Shown: positions 9,077 to 17,146, counted from the first letter of the stretch. The stretch is DNA of 64,000 bases from Hanstruepera ponticola (GCF_012931685.1 NZ_JABANC010000002.1:541727-605726), one strand, 5' to 3'. The notes: generated by a model not told the origin, from the sequence alone. Numbers and translations are program-made.

Positions 9077-9803
9077 ATTCTTTCAAAAAATACGCCACTC
9101 TCTTATGGAACAGAATAAAACTGGCAAATACTTTAAATACGCCATTGGGGAAATTATTCTTGTGGTTATTGGTATTCTCATTGCATTGCAGATTAATAAT
9201 TGGAATGAAAACAGAATAAAATCCAATAAAGAAACTGCTATTTTAGCCACTATTCATAAAGAATTTAAGAAAAATAAAAAACAGTTGGACTCGGTAGTTA
9301 ATCAACATCTTATGGCAAGAAATAATTGTGCAAAAATTATCAATTTATTTCCAATAAAATCTAAACCAGAACCTGCTATTTTAGACTCTCTGCAACATCA
9401 ATTGTTTTGGTCCTATGGTGGTACCACTTTTAATCCATCTCAAACAAGTATTAATGCACTAGCTAGCACATCGTCTTTTGATATTATTAAAAACAATACC
9501 TTGCGTGATCATTTAATTTCATGGAATGATTTAATTACAGATTATCAAGAAGAAGAATTAAGAGTTTCGGAACATATGGTTCAACAATATGATCCATATA
9601 TGTCTAAACATTTTGACTGGAATTTTAATTTCAACGATGAACGCAATGATTTTAATGCACTTCAAACATTGGAGTTTGAATATTTAGTCAGAAATCAATA
9701 TTATTTAATTGATCAAATATTGACTGCCACTGGTGAACTTCAAAAAGTACAAAACACTTTGGTTAAGATTATTAATCTATCAAAACCCAAAAACCATGAT
9801 TAA
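9069..9803 (+). CDS. DUF6090-type membrane-anchored protein, array copy 11
   Basis: A 244-residue protein with anchor MIKFFQKIRHSLMEQNKTGKYFKYAIGE and INNWNENR. Contains TTFNPSQTSINALASTSSFDIIKNNTLRDHL, a looser relative of the PTFDPI...SG...DSL pattern of copies 9 and 10, placing it in the same subgroup. 8-bp ATGATTAA overlaps on both sides. Role unknown. Confidence 0.85.
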   Translation: MIKFFQKIRHSLMEQNKTGKYFKYAIGEIILVVIGILIALQINNWNENRIKSNKETAILATIHKEFKKNKKQLDSVVNQHLMARNNCAKIINLFPIKSKPEPAILDSLQHQLFWSYGGTTFNPSQTSINALASTSSFDIIKNNTLRDHLISWNDLITDYQEEELRVSEHMVQQYDPYMSKHFDWNFNFNDERNDFNALQTLEFEYLVRNQYYLIDQILTATGELQKVQNTLVKIINLSKPKNHD

Positions 9804-10566
9804 GTTTTTTAGGAAAATACGTCAAAATCTTATTATGGAAAATAAAACCAGCCCGAATGACTCGGTCGGGCGGGCAGGCAAATATTTCAAATATGCCATT
9901 GGTGAGATTATACTTGTGGTCTTAGGTATTCTCATTGCGCTTCAAATTAATAATTGGAATGAAGAAAAAAAGAACCACCAGTTAAAAGTCTATTACATGA
10001 ATTCCATTAAAAACGACTTAAAAAAAGATACTATAGATATCAATCGTATAACTAGAATTCAACGTACCGATAACCAGGCTTCAGATCAGTACTTAAAGCG
10101 TATTCTGGCACCAAATAGCACCATAGACACGATAATTAACATAGCAAAAAATGAGTATAATTTTAAGTTTGCTGTTAAACGGGAGTATGCCAACAACACT
10201 TTTAAAACATTAATTTCAACAGGTAACATTGAACTTTTAGATAAAGAACTTACTCAAAAATTAATGGATTTAAATAGCCTACAACTCGATCAGCTGGAAC
10301 GCTTTTATAGCCATATGGGTTATTTTGAAAGAATAATGTCTGACTATCTTCAAGATTATCCCATTTATAGTGATATACCCGAAAATTCAATAGTTGAAAA
10401 AATTTTATGGGAAGATGTCAACGAAAAGGAACTCGTAGGCAGTTTTACTTCAATTCTCGGTTTACGTAAATTTATGTTCGAGAATTCTATTAGCGGACAT
10501 TTAAAGGTTAAAGAACAGTCTGCTGAAGTACTCAACCTAATTGATACATTGTTGGAAAAAGAATGA
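9796..10566 (+). CDS. DUF6090-type membrane-anchored protein, array copy 12 (with 9-residue insert)
   Basis: Last array gene. An upstream in-frame ATG exists at 9733, but the family start MIKFF and the 8-bp overlap with copy 11 fix the start at 9796 (256 residues). Carries the insert SPNDSVGRA (about 9849-9875). Mid motif TLISTGNIELLDKELTQKL. The membrane helix reads IILVVLGILIALQ. No further copy follows; the next gene lies behind its own promoter. Role unknown. Confidence 0.85.
   Translation: MIKFFRKIRQNLIMENKTSPNDSVGRAGKYFKYAIGEIILVVLGILIALQINNWNEEKKNHQLKVYYMNSIKNDLKKDTIDINRITRIQRTDNQASDQYLKRILAPNSTIDTIINIAKNEYNFKFAVKREYANNTFKTLISTGNIELLDKELTQKLMDLNSLQLDQLERFYSHMGYFERIMSDYLQDYPIYSDIPENSIVEKILWEDVNEKELVGSFTSILGLRKFMFENSISGHLKVKEQSAEVLNLIDTLLEKE
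9849..9875. repeat. 27-bp G+C-rich palindromic in-frame insert, array copy 12
   Basis: Same site as in copies 7 and 9. The first 22 bases match the copy 7 insert, with an intact GCCCGA/TCGGGC arm pair. Confidence 0.7.
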
Positions 10567-10568
10567 AA

Positions 10569-10594
10569 ATTGATTTAGCTACAAAAAAATCAAT
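10569..10594 (+). terminator. Weak hairpin after the DUF6090 array
   Basis: ATTGATTT and AAATCAAT form an 8-bp stem directly behind the stop of copy 12. No T-run follows, so termination here is only possible, not clear. Confidence 0.35.
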
Positions 10595-10700
10595 ATATAA
10601 TATAACGCTTACTATAAAAATAGAATCTACCATAAAAAGGGGCATTTAGAATTTTAACTATTGTGAAAAATTTAACTAGGATAATAACATAATTTTATTT

Positions 10701-10719
10701 TACTTTGTAATTCAAAGTA
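10701..10719. promoter_or_regulatory. Palindromic operator candidate upstream of the membrane protein/regulator operon
   Basis: The sequence TACTTTGTAATTCAAAGTA is a perfect 7-bp inverted repeat around 5 bases. It ends 7 bases before the ATG at 10727. Nearly the same palindrome precedes creD, and a winged-helix regulator is encoded between the two, so autoregulation is likely. Inference from symmetry and placement. Confidence 0.65.
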
Positions 10720-10726
10720 CTTTTAT

Positions 10727-11335
10727 ATGGAATCAAAAGATTATCTAAAAGACATTAGTGAGATTAAAAACCTCATGAATAAATCGTCTCGCTTCATATC
10801 ACTATCTGGACTTTCAGGAATATTAGCAGGTATTTATGCACTTGTAGGCGCTGCAACAGCTCATTGGCTAGTAACAACTTATAGTTATGGCACCTTAACT
10901 TTAGATGGTTGGGTATTTAGAACCTGTGTGTTAATTTTAGGTTTGGTGGCATTCTTTAGTATAGTCACTGGAATACTACTTACCACACGCAAAGCAAAAA
11001 AACACGGTGAGAAAATTTGGGACACTACTTCAAAGCGTTTAGTTTTTAACTTCTTAATTCCATTAGCAGTTGGCGGTATTTATATTCTTATTATTCTCAA
11101 TCAACAAAAATATGGGCAAACAGCTGCATTAATGTTACTTTTCTATGGGTTAGCATTAATTAATGCTTCGAAATACAGTATTGGCGATATTCGATATTTA
11201 GGACTTATTCAAATAGTTTTGGGACTAATTTGTGCGCTTTTTCCAGGTTATGGCTTCTGGCTTTGGACACTTGGTTTTGGCGTTATGCACATTATTTATG
11301 GCACTTGGATGCATTTTAAATACGATAAACAATAA
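10727..11335 (+). CDS. Polytopic membrane protein of unknown function (regulator operon)
   Basis: A 202-residue protein with a short charged N-terminus (MESKDYLKDISEIKNLMNKSSRF) and about six hydrophobic segments, the first at SLSGLSGILAGIYALVGA and the last at GFWLWTLGFGVMHIIYG. I do not recognise a named domain. It is first in an operon with a small membrane protein and a winged-helix regulator, just upstream of creD. This suggests an envelope-stress role, but that is inference. Confidence 0.75.
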   Translation: MESKDYLKDISEIKNLMNKSSRFISLSGLSGILAGIYALVGAATAHWLVTTYSYGTLTLDGWVFRTCVLILGLVAFFSIVTGILLTTRKAKKHGEKIWDTTSKRLVFNFLIPLAVGGIYILIILNQQKYGQTAALMLLFYGLALINASKYSIGDIRYLGLIQIVLGLICALFPGYGFWLWTLGFGVMHIIYGTWMHFKYDKQ

Positions 11336-11358
11336 ATTAATAACTAAAATTTAAAATT

Positions 11359-11649
11359 ATGTTGACACAAAACAAGCGATTGATTACAATCATGCTCTGG
11401 GTTGGACTCCTATTATTAATTCCATTCATAGGGATGCAATTTTCTAATGACGTTAATTGGACAGTTTCCGATTTTTTAGTTGCTGGCGTTCTATTATTAG
11501 GAGCAGGTTTAACAATTGAAATAGTTATGAGAACTATCAAAAAGAAACAGACTAGATTATTATTAATTTTAATAATTGCAGCAATACTATTATTAACTTG
11601 GGCCGAATTGGCAGTTGGAGTATTTGGAACACCTTTCGCTGGCAGTTAA
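11359..11649 (+). CDS. Small membrane protein, three predicted helices
   Basis: A 96-residue protein with hydrophobic stretches IMLWVGLLLLIPFIGM, FLVAGVLLLGAGLTIEIV and LLLILIIAAILLLTWAEL. No family recognised. It sits 23 bp after the previous gene and 12 bp before the regulator, so it is probably in the same transcript. Confidence 0.7.
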   Translation: MLTQNKRLITIMLWVGLLLLIPFIGMQFSNDVNWTVSDFLVAGVLLLGAGLTIEIVMRTIKKKQTRLLLILIIAAILLLTWAELAVGVFGTPFAGS

Positions 11650-11661
11650 GTAATCACTAAA

Positions 11662-11979
11662 ATGTCCTCCATAGCAGGACACCTTATGAGCATAATAACT
11701 AACATAAATAAAGTTTTTGATCATCGCATTCGATTAGGCATTATGTCTATTCTAATGGTTAATGAGTATGCCGATTTTAACACACTCAAAGAATTATTAG
11801 ATGTTACAGATGGCAACCTAGCAAGCCACACCAAAGCTTTAGAGAAAGCGGAATACATTTTGGTTGAAAAACAATTTATAGGCAGAAAACCAAATACACG
11901 TTACGCAACTACTCAATTAGGTCGTTCAGAATTCAAAAAACACATAGAAGCCCTAGAAAAATTAATAAATAAACAATAA
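11662..11979 (+). CDS. Winged-helix transcriptional regulator
   Basis: A 105-residue one-domain winged-helix protein (HTH_34 type): FDHRIRLGIMSILMVNEYADFNTLKELLDVTDGNLASHTKALEKAEYILVEKQFIGRKPNTRYATTQLGRSEFKKH. The segment TDGNLASHTKALE is the recognition helix and GRKPNTRYATT the wing. It lies between two copies of the TACTTTG-type palindrome (10701 and 12019) and is the natural candidate to bind them. A start further in (ATG at 11686, MSIITNINKVFDHR) is also plausible. Confidence 0.85.
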   Translation: MSSIAGHLMSIITNINKVFDHRIRLGIMSILMVNEYADFNTLKELLDVTDGNLASHTKALEKAEYILVEKQFIGRKPNTRYATTQLGRSEFKKHIEALEKLINKQ

Positions 11980-11988
11980 CAGGCATCA

Positions 11989-12011
11989 AGCTCAAAACGA
12001 GCTATTTTTTT
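11989..12011 (+). terminator. Rho-independent terminator of the regulator operon
   Basis: AGCTC-AAAAC-GAGCT stem followed by ATTTTTTT, directly after the regulator gene and just before the creD operator. creD is therefore probably transcribed from its own promoter. Confidence 0.75.
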
Positions 12012-12018
12012 ATCAATT

Positions 12019-12037
12019 TACTTTGTATTTCAAAGTA
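12019..12037. promoter_or_regulatory. Palindromic operator candidate upstream of creD
   Basis: TACTTTGTATTTCAAAGTA, differing from the 10701 copy at one central base, ends 17 bases before the creD ATG. Same likely regulator as the 10701 site. Confidence 0.65.
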
Positions 12038-12054
12038 CTTTAAAATCATCTATC

Positions 12055-13428
12055 ATGGAACAACAAGAAAAACAAAACAAAAGTAAATTTGGAAACTGGT
12101 TAAAAACCTCGATTACAGCTAGAATGCTCATGGTTGGCTTTTTGGTAATCGTATTACTCATACCATCCTACATCAATAGTTTAATAGCTGAACGCTCAAT
12201 ACGGCAACAAGATGTTGTAAACGAAATTAACGACAAATGGGGAAACCATGTTTTGGTTTATGGTCCTATTCTAAAACTACCATACAAAACCTATACTGAA
12301 ACCTCCACATACAATGAGAAAACAAAAACCTATTTAAAGGAAACCAAAACGCACATAAATTATGCTTACTTTTTTCCAGAATCACTCAATGCTAATATTG
12401 AAGTGAATTCTAAAACTTTAAATCGCGGAAATTTTGAATCTGCTGTATTTACAACTACCATGGATTTTAGTGGGCAATTTAAAAGTCCAGAATTGAGTTC
12501 AAAAGACATAAAAGATGAGGATATTATTTGGAGTAAAGCAACAGTGTTAATTAAAACATCCAACCTCAAAGGCATAAAAGATGCCATTAAACTTAAACTA
12601 ATGAACAAAACATTAGATTTTGAAACCAATTTTAATAGTGATTCTAAAACGTATAATGGTTATTTGGAAGAGCTTGAATCTACTTTTTTAAACGAAGAAA
12701 GTTTAAAACAGCTTTTAAGTTCACCATTTAATATTGGCATGACCTTTAATGGTAGTAAAGACATTAAAATTATTCCAATTGGAAAAACTACAACTATGAA
12801 AATGACATCTAATTGGCCAGATCCAAGCTTCACAGGTAATTATTTACCTAATGACGAAACTAAAGAGATTACTAAAGATGGTTTTAAAGCTAATTGGAAA
12901 GTATTACACATTAACCGTGCATTTTCCCAACAATACTTCAACAAGATTCCTAACCTTGATAGTTTTGCATTTGGCACCAAGTTCATGGTAATGGTAGACG
13001 AATATCAAAAGAGTGAACGCTCAGCAAAGTACGGTTTTCTGGTTATTGGTCTAACCTTCTTAATTTTCTTTTTAATTCAAACCATGAGTAAAATTCATAT
13101 TCATCCGTTTCAATATTTAATGATTGGATTGGCATTAACCATGTTTTACACTTTGTTAGTTTCCATATCTGAACATAGTGATTTTTTAAAGGCCTATTTA
13201 GTTGCTGACATTTCAGTAATTGCGTTAATAACACTTTACTCAAAATCAATTTTAAAAACACTCAAGTTTCCTCTTTTTATTGGAATATCCTTAACAGCAT
13301 TGTACACGTTTATTTATGTAATTATACAGCTCGAAAACTATGCGCTTCTTGTTGGTAGTATTGGATTATTTTTAATTCTAGCCAGTGTTATGTATGTGTC
13401 TAGAAAAATAGATTGGAATAACGGATAA
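12055..13428 (+). CDS. creD: CreD-family inner membrane protein
   Basis: A 457-residue protein with the CreD layout. One N-terminal membrane helix (MLMVGFLVIVLLIPSYIN) is followed by SLIAERSIRQQDVVNEI and a large periplasmic domain (about residues 55-320). A C-terminal cluster of about five helices then starts at YGFLVIGLTFLIFFLIQ. In E. coli CreD responds to the CreBC system and affects envelope integrity; in Bacteroidota its neighbour is usually a winged-helix regulator, as here. Preceded by a palindromic operator candidate. Confidence 0.9.
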   Translation: MEQQEKQNKSKFGNWLKTSITARMLMVGFLVIVLLIPSYINSLIAERSIRQQDVVNEINDKWGNHVLVYGPILKLPYKTYTETSTYNEKTKTYLKETKTHINYAYFFPESLNANIEVNSKTLNRGNFESAVFTTTMDFSGQFKSPELSSKDIKDEDIIWSKATVLIKTSNLKGIKDAIKLKLMNKTLDFETNFNSDSKTYNGYLEELESTFLNEESLKQLLSSPFNIGMTFNGSKDIKIIPIGKTTTMKMTSNWPDPSFTGNYLPNDETKEITKDGFKANWKVLHINRAFSQQYFNKIPNLDSFAFGTKFMVMVDEYQKSERSAKYGFLVIGLTFLIFFLIQTMSKIHIHPFQYLMIGLALTMFYTLLVSISEHSDFLKAYLVADISVIALITLYSKSILKTLKFPLFIGISLTALYTFIYVIIQLENYALLVGSIGLFLILASVMYVSRKIDWNNG

Positions 13429-13446
13429 GTTTAGTTAGTGTGTTGC

Positions 13447-13484
13447 AACCTCGCTCCTCTTACATGTGTAATGTGCGAGGTTTT
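13447..13484 (+). terminator. Terminator after creD
   Basis: AACCTCGC pairs with GCGAGGTT across a 20-base loop and is followed by TTAAA. The T-run is short, so strength is uncertain. Confidence 0.55.
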
Positions 13485-13496
13485 AAATAATATATT

Positions 13497-13778
13497 ATGA
13501 ATAGTTTAAACGAATTAGGTCAAATAACGGCAACTTTAAGCTTTGTAATTGGTACTAGTTTACTAGCATTCTTTTTGTATTATGGTGAGTCTAGTTTTAT
13601 AATTGAATTTGGATTAGTATTTATAATTGTTGTATTTACAGTCAATATCGTTCTTTTATCTGTACTAATTGGATCTGCTATATTAAATCCTAAACATCGC
13701 TTAAAATTAATTAAAACTTGTGCCATCATGTTACTAAATATTCCAATAGTAATATTTTATATCTGTGTGTTGCTTTAA
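13497..13778 (+). CDS. Small membrane protein, unknown
   Basis: A 93-residue protein with about three hydrophobic segments (ITATLSFVIGTSLLAFFLYYG, FGLVFIIVVFTVNIVLLSVLIG, CAIMLLNIPIVIFYICVLL). No domain recognised. 12 bp upstream of the DUF2809 gene, so probably co-transcribed with it. Confidence 0.65.
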   Translation: MNSLNELGQITATLSFVIGTSLLAFFLYYGESSFIIEFGLVFIIVVFTVNIVLLSVLIGSAILNPKHRLKLIKTCAIMLLNIPIVIFYICVLL

Positions 13779-13790
13779 TCCCATTCAGAT

Positions 13791-14168
13791 ATGAAAGTCA
13801 CCTTTAATAAAAGATACTTTGCTTGTTTTGCTTTCCTACTTGCTGTAGAAATTCTAATAGCTTTATTCTTAAAAAATGGCTTTATACGTCATACATTTGG
13901 TGATTTTTTAGTAGTTATACTTATGTATTGCTTTATTAAAAGTTTCTTCAATCTCAAAACAACCCTTGTAGCTTTTGGTGTTCTTCTTTTCGCTTATGGT
14001 GTTGAATTTTTACAAATGACTTCTATGTTGGAGGCGCTAAACTTTCAAAACAACCAATTTGCAAAAATAGTTCTGGGAACCACCTTTCATATTTCTGATT
14101 TAGTAGCTTATACTATAGGTGTTATGTTTGTAATTTTAGTTGAAATATCAATAGATAAAAAAACCTGA
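13791..14168 (+). CDS. DUF2809 family membrane protein
   Basis: A 125-residue protein with four membrane segments. The family pattern is GFIRHTFGDFLVVILMYCFIKSF, then a helix ending in GVEFLQ, then HISDLVAYTIGV. DUF2809 proteins resemble the VanZ fold but have no assigned role. The gene ends 3 bp before the stop of the convergent SDR gene. Confidence 0.8.
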   Translation: MKVTFNKRYFACFAFLLAVEILIALFLKNGFIRHTFGDFLVVILMYCFIKSFFNLKTTLVAFGVLLFAYGVEFLQMTSMLEALNFQNNQFAKIVLGTTFHISDLVAYTIGVMFVILVEISIDKKT

Positions 14169-14171
14169 AGT

Positions 14172-14960
14172 TTATTCTTCCCTATTCTTTTCTTGAATCC
14201 TTCTTACTATTTGAGTGGCCATATTGCGTGGTACAAAACGCGGTAGTGTCCCCAAAATTTTATTCAATCCACCAGGGATAGCAACAGACTTGCCTTTTTT
14301 CATAGCCTTGTAACCATAAGCAGCCACATCTTTGGCATTAGCCATATTGAAAGTGATTTTATTCTCTGAAGAAGCACTGGATACAACTTGCTGAAAAGAC
14401 GTTTTAGTTGGCCCAGGACACAAGGCTGTAACTGTAACACCAGTTCCTTTTAATTCGTTAGCAATAGCTTCGGAAAAAGATAAAATATAACCTTTGGTAG
14501 CATAATACAAAGACATCAATGGTCCTGGCTGAAAAGCCGCTAATGATGATAAGTTTAATATCATTCCTGAACCACGTTTCACCATACCATCTAAAATCAA
14601 CTTTGTAAGATGGGTTGTAGTCATAACATGCAGATTCAACATTTGTTCCTGACGCTCCCAATCAACTTCATGAAAGGCTCCAAAAGCACCAAATCCTGCA
14701 TTATTTACTAAAGCATCTATTTGAGTTTCTCCCAATTCAGACACAATTTCTTCAGAGATATTGACTTGGCTCAAATCTTTAGCCATTATTTGTACTGGTA
14801 CTTGATAAGTAGATTCTATTTCTTTTTTGGTTTCCAAAAGCTTATCCGAATCAATGTCAACTAACACCAATCCATAGTTATCTTTTGCAAACAACAAGAC
14901 TAATTCATACCCCAAACCAGATGCGCCTCCTGTTATTAAAGCCGTTTTTCTAGTTTCCAT
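14172..14960 (-). CDS. SDR family oxidoreductase
   Basis: A 262-residue short-chain dehydrogenase. The cofactor glycine motif is TGGASGLG at residues 10-17, with VDID after the second strand suggesting NAD preference. NNAG is near residue 87. The catalytic Ser and Tyr-x-x-x-Lys are seen as NLSSLAAF and YYATKGYILSFSEA. PGPTKTSF follows. Substrate unknown. Its first 11 bp overlap the end of the dehydrogenase gene transcribed before it, so the two are probably co-expressed. Confidence 0.88.
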   Translation of the reverse strand: METRKTALITGGASGLGYELVLLFAKDNYGLVLVDIDSDKLLETKKEIESTYQVPVQIMAKDLSQVNISEEIVSELGETQIDALVNNAGFGAFGAFHEVDWERQEQMLNLHVMTTTHLTKLILDGMVKRGSGMILNLSSLAAFQPGPLMSLYYATKGYILSFSEAIANELKGTGVTVTALCPGPTKTSFQQVVSSASSENKITFNMANAKDVAAYGYKAMKKGKSVAIPGGLNKILGTLPRFVPRNMATQIVRRIQEKNREE

Positions 14961-16152
14961 CTACATAATCTTGAAGGTACGCAAAGCGTTCTGTAAGCTT
15001 ACCATTCTCGGTAATTTTTGCACGCTTTAAAATACCACGTTCATCATTGTTAAAAAAAGCTGGAATAACATGCTCTAGAAACATATCACCAAAACCTTCA
15101 CTGGCATCTTTTGGTAATTCGCAAGGTAAATTATCTACTGCCATTACAGTAATAGCTCCACTAGCATCAAAGGCTACTTCGCTTTCTGTCTGGGCATCAT
15201 ACCCATAAAAAGGATTGGCTATTGTTGATGCTCGTATGGTCGATGCTACTGGTCCGTCAATGTCACAGCTAATATCAGCCACTAAATTTATTCTAAAATC
15301 TGGATGCTTGGCATCTTCTCTTGTAAACAAATAGGGTGCATTATTACCATAAAAATGACCCGCTATAAAAAAGTCAGTTTCTTTGGCATAAGGCATAAAG
15401 TTACTCTTGTAAGCTGTTGGATCCTTATAAAAAGCCCACTTATCTCCTACTTTACCATCTTTACGCTTATTATATTCCATCACATCAACCCTACAATAAA
15501 CTGGTTCTGTGAATTCAGAAGTTAGATATAGCGCATCACTAACCTCTTTAATTTTGAGGTGATCTAAAATTTCTTTCGCACCTTGAGCAACTTTACCCGT
15601 TCCAGACAACAATATTTTAATGTTTGGTAATGTAATTTTATCGAGCTCGGCTTTAACCTCATTTAAATCGGCTAAAGTTTCAACTTTTGGTAAGTTAAAA
15701 AGGTTATCGCGTAATCCTAGAGCTCTAAACCCATTATAAGCTCCAACCAATCCAGCATAACGCCCAAAACCAATTAAACGTGCCCCACTTTGCTTAATTA
15801 TAGTTTCATGATCATACATCTCAATATTTTTATTAAGCATAGCTTTCAATAACTTCCTATTATAAGGCTGCTTTTTTATGGTATGAGAAAAGTAAAAGTA
15901 TTTTTTATTGGGTATCAAATTTTCAATCGGGACTTCTTTTACGCCTAACATGACATCACAATCTGACACATCTTCAGTGACTGTAAAACCCATTGCTTTA
16001 TAAGCACTATCAGGAAATATACGAATATTGCTAGATTCAACCACAAACTCGGCATGAGGAAACTGTGCTCTGGCTTCAGCCAATTTTTCAGGTGAAAAAA
16101 CAACACGTCTATCAGGAGGATTTTTACGTTCTTTTATGATGGCAAACTTCAT
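14950..16152 (-). CDS. Saccharopine/alanine dehydrogenase-like NAD(P)-dependent oxidoreductase
   Basis: A 400-residue enzyme with the alanine dehydrogenase/transhydrogenase N-terminal fold: IKERKNPPDRRVVFSPEKLAEA resembles the substrate-binding start of lysine-forming saccharopine dehydrogenase. The Rossmann segment is ILLSGTGKVAQGAKEIL at about residues 180-196, then a late DISCDIDGPVAST motif typical of the family. It probably makes or breaks an amino acid-keto acid secondary amine, or is an amino-acid dehydrogenase. Which one cannot be decided from sequence. Confidence 0.8.
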   Translation of the reverse strand: MKFAIIKERKNPPDRRVVFSPEKLAEARAQFPHAEFVVESSNIRIFPDSAYKAMGFTVTEDVSDCDVMLGVKEVPIENLIPNKKYFYFSHTIKKQPYNRKLLKAMLNKNIEMYDHETIIKQSGARLIGFGRYAGLVGAYNGFRALGLRDNLFNLPKVETLADLNEVKAELDKITLPNIKILLSGTGKVAQGAKEILDHLKIKEVSDALYLTSEFTEPVYCRVDVMEYNKRKDGKVGDKWAFYKDPTAYKSNFMPYAKETDFFIAGHFYGNNAPYLFTREDAKHPDFRINLVADISCDIDGPVASTIRASTIANPFYGYDAQTESEVAFDASGAITVMAVDNLPCELPKDASEGFGDMFLEHVIPAFFNNDERGILKRAKITENGKLTERFAYLQDYVDGN

Positions 16153-16219
16153 AACTTATAAGTTGGAATAATTATTGCACGAAAATAAGTGTATTGGCAA
16201 GGTTATACAAACTTTTTGA

Positions 16220-16227
16220 TAACTTTG
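16220..16227 (+). promoter_or_regulatory. Bacteroidota -7 box of the tmRNA gene
   Basis: TAACTTTG matches the Bacteroidota TAnnTTTG element exactly. A TTGG at 16194-16197 lies 22 bp upstream as a plausible -33 element. The tmRNA begins 31 bp downstream of the box, so the 5' end is probably processed. Confidence 0.65.
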
Positions 16228-16258
16228 CAATCCATTATCATTTTGATAATTAAAAATT

Positions 16259-16650
16259 GGGGTCGACTGGTTTTGACAGCGAGATTAATGAAATGGTAAG
16301 CACGTCGTGTAATGACTTTGAAACACGTAAAAGGCTAGGTCAAACTTTTAAACGGCGAGAATAACTACGCTTTAGCTGCCTAATCCGAATTATAGTAGGA
16401 TTGGCCTAGGTACACAAGGTGTACAAGCTAAATGTCTCCTGAAAGCCTTGATTAACGGCGTTCGATTAGAGGCATCGTAAATGTTAATATAGAACGTGAA
16501 GTGCTTCGATTTGCGTTTGAAACTTAAGAAGATAAGTTGTAAGTAGGTTGTCTGTAACCAGCTTATAATCGAAAAAACAAGAACAGAATAAACGTGTAGA
16601 AAGCCCTTTGATTACTTGTTTGGACGAGAGTTCGATTCTCTCCGACTCCA
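16259..16650 (+). ncRNA. ssrA: Transfer-messenger RNA (tmRNA, ssrA)
   Basis: The 5' end GGGGTCGACTGG pairs through GGGGTCG with CGACTCC at the 3' end, and TTCGATTCTC gives the T-loop. The tag frame GGC GAG AAT AAC TAC GCT TTA GCT GCC TAA at 16354-16383 codes GENNYALAA, a standard ssrA tag. CCA is not encoded after the discriminator A at 16650. tmRNA with SmpB rescues stalled ribosomes and marks the nascent peptide for proteolysis. Confidence 0.97.
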
Positions 16651-16655
16651 CAAAA

Positions 16656-16696
16656 AACCCTTGAAAACCTAGTAAATTCAAGGGTTTCATTTTTTA
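16656..16696 (+). terminator. Terminator downstream of tmRNA
   Basis: AACCCTTGAA pairs with TTCAAGGGTT around an 11-base loop, followed by TCATTTTTT. Lies six bases after the tmRNA 3' end. Confidence 0.8.
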
Positions 16697-16735
16697 GGGA
16701 ATAATTTAGGTGACAATTAACACTATTATAAATGC

Positions 16736-17137
16736 TTACTGCAACACTTTAACCTCTTGCCCTTCGTGTTGCCATTTAGAAATACCACCTTCTAAATCAT
16801 AAATTTTGACAAATCCAGCATCTAGCATTTTTTGTGCACAACTAGCACTTCTGCCTCCAGATTTACAATATAAAATTACAGGTTTATTTTTATCTAATTT
16901 AGCAATATCCTCATCAAAGGTTGGCGATAAAAAATCGATGTTCTGAAAATTTGCAATATAGCCTTCTTGATATTCTTCAGGTGTTCTCACATCAACCAAT
17001 TGAATATCTTCCAATTCTAATAGCGATTGCATTTCTTCAACCGATACAACCTTAACCTCTCCTTTTTTCGCCTCTTTTTTGCAGCTACTAACACCTATAA
17101 ATAGTAATAAAGCGCAAAGTATGATACTTTTTTTCAT
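16736..17137 (-). CDS. Rhodanese-like domain lipoprotein
   Basis: A 133-residue protein. Signal peptide with lipobox (ALLLFIGVSSC, acylated Cys at about residue 19), then one rhodanese domain with QLVDVRTPEEYQEGYI and the active-site loop YCKSGGRSAS, whose Cys is the sulfur carrier. Rhodaneses move sulfane sulfur; the lipoprotein signal puts this one on the periplasmic side of a membrane. Lies 9 bp after the cytoplasmic rhodanese gene on the same strand. Confidence 0.88.
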   Translation of the reverse strand: MKKSIILCALLLFIGVSSCKKEAKKGEVKVVSVEEMQSLLELEDIQLVDVRTPEEYQEGYIANFQNIDFLSPTFDEDIAKLDKNKPVILYCKSGGRSASCAQKMLDAGFVKIYDLEGGISKWQHEGQEVKVLQ

Positions 17138-17146
17138 TTGTTGTGT

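Noticed and set aside
9733..9795. Extended start for DUF6090 copy 12
   Set aside because: Every other copy starts MIKFF in the stop/start overlap; the extra 21 residues lie in the coding end of copy 11.
946..10566. Diversity-generating retroelement acting on the DUF6090 genes
   Set aside because: No reverse transcriptase, no template repeat with adenine-specific changes, and the constant part is the 5' end, not a 3' variable region.
946..10566. Assigning the DUF6090 array as a proven anti-phage or contact-inhibition system
   Set aside because: No toxin, nuclease, secretion or immunity partner is visible, so only the architecture is reported.
16153..16735. Protein-coding genes in the gap after the dehydrogenase, including a 68-codon minus frame at 16484-16690
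   Set aside because: The gap is explained by the tmRNA, its promoter and terminator; the minus frame is antisense to the tmRNA.
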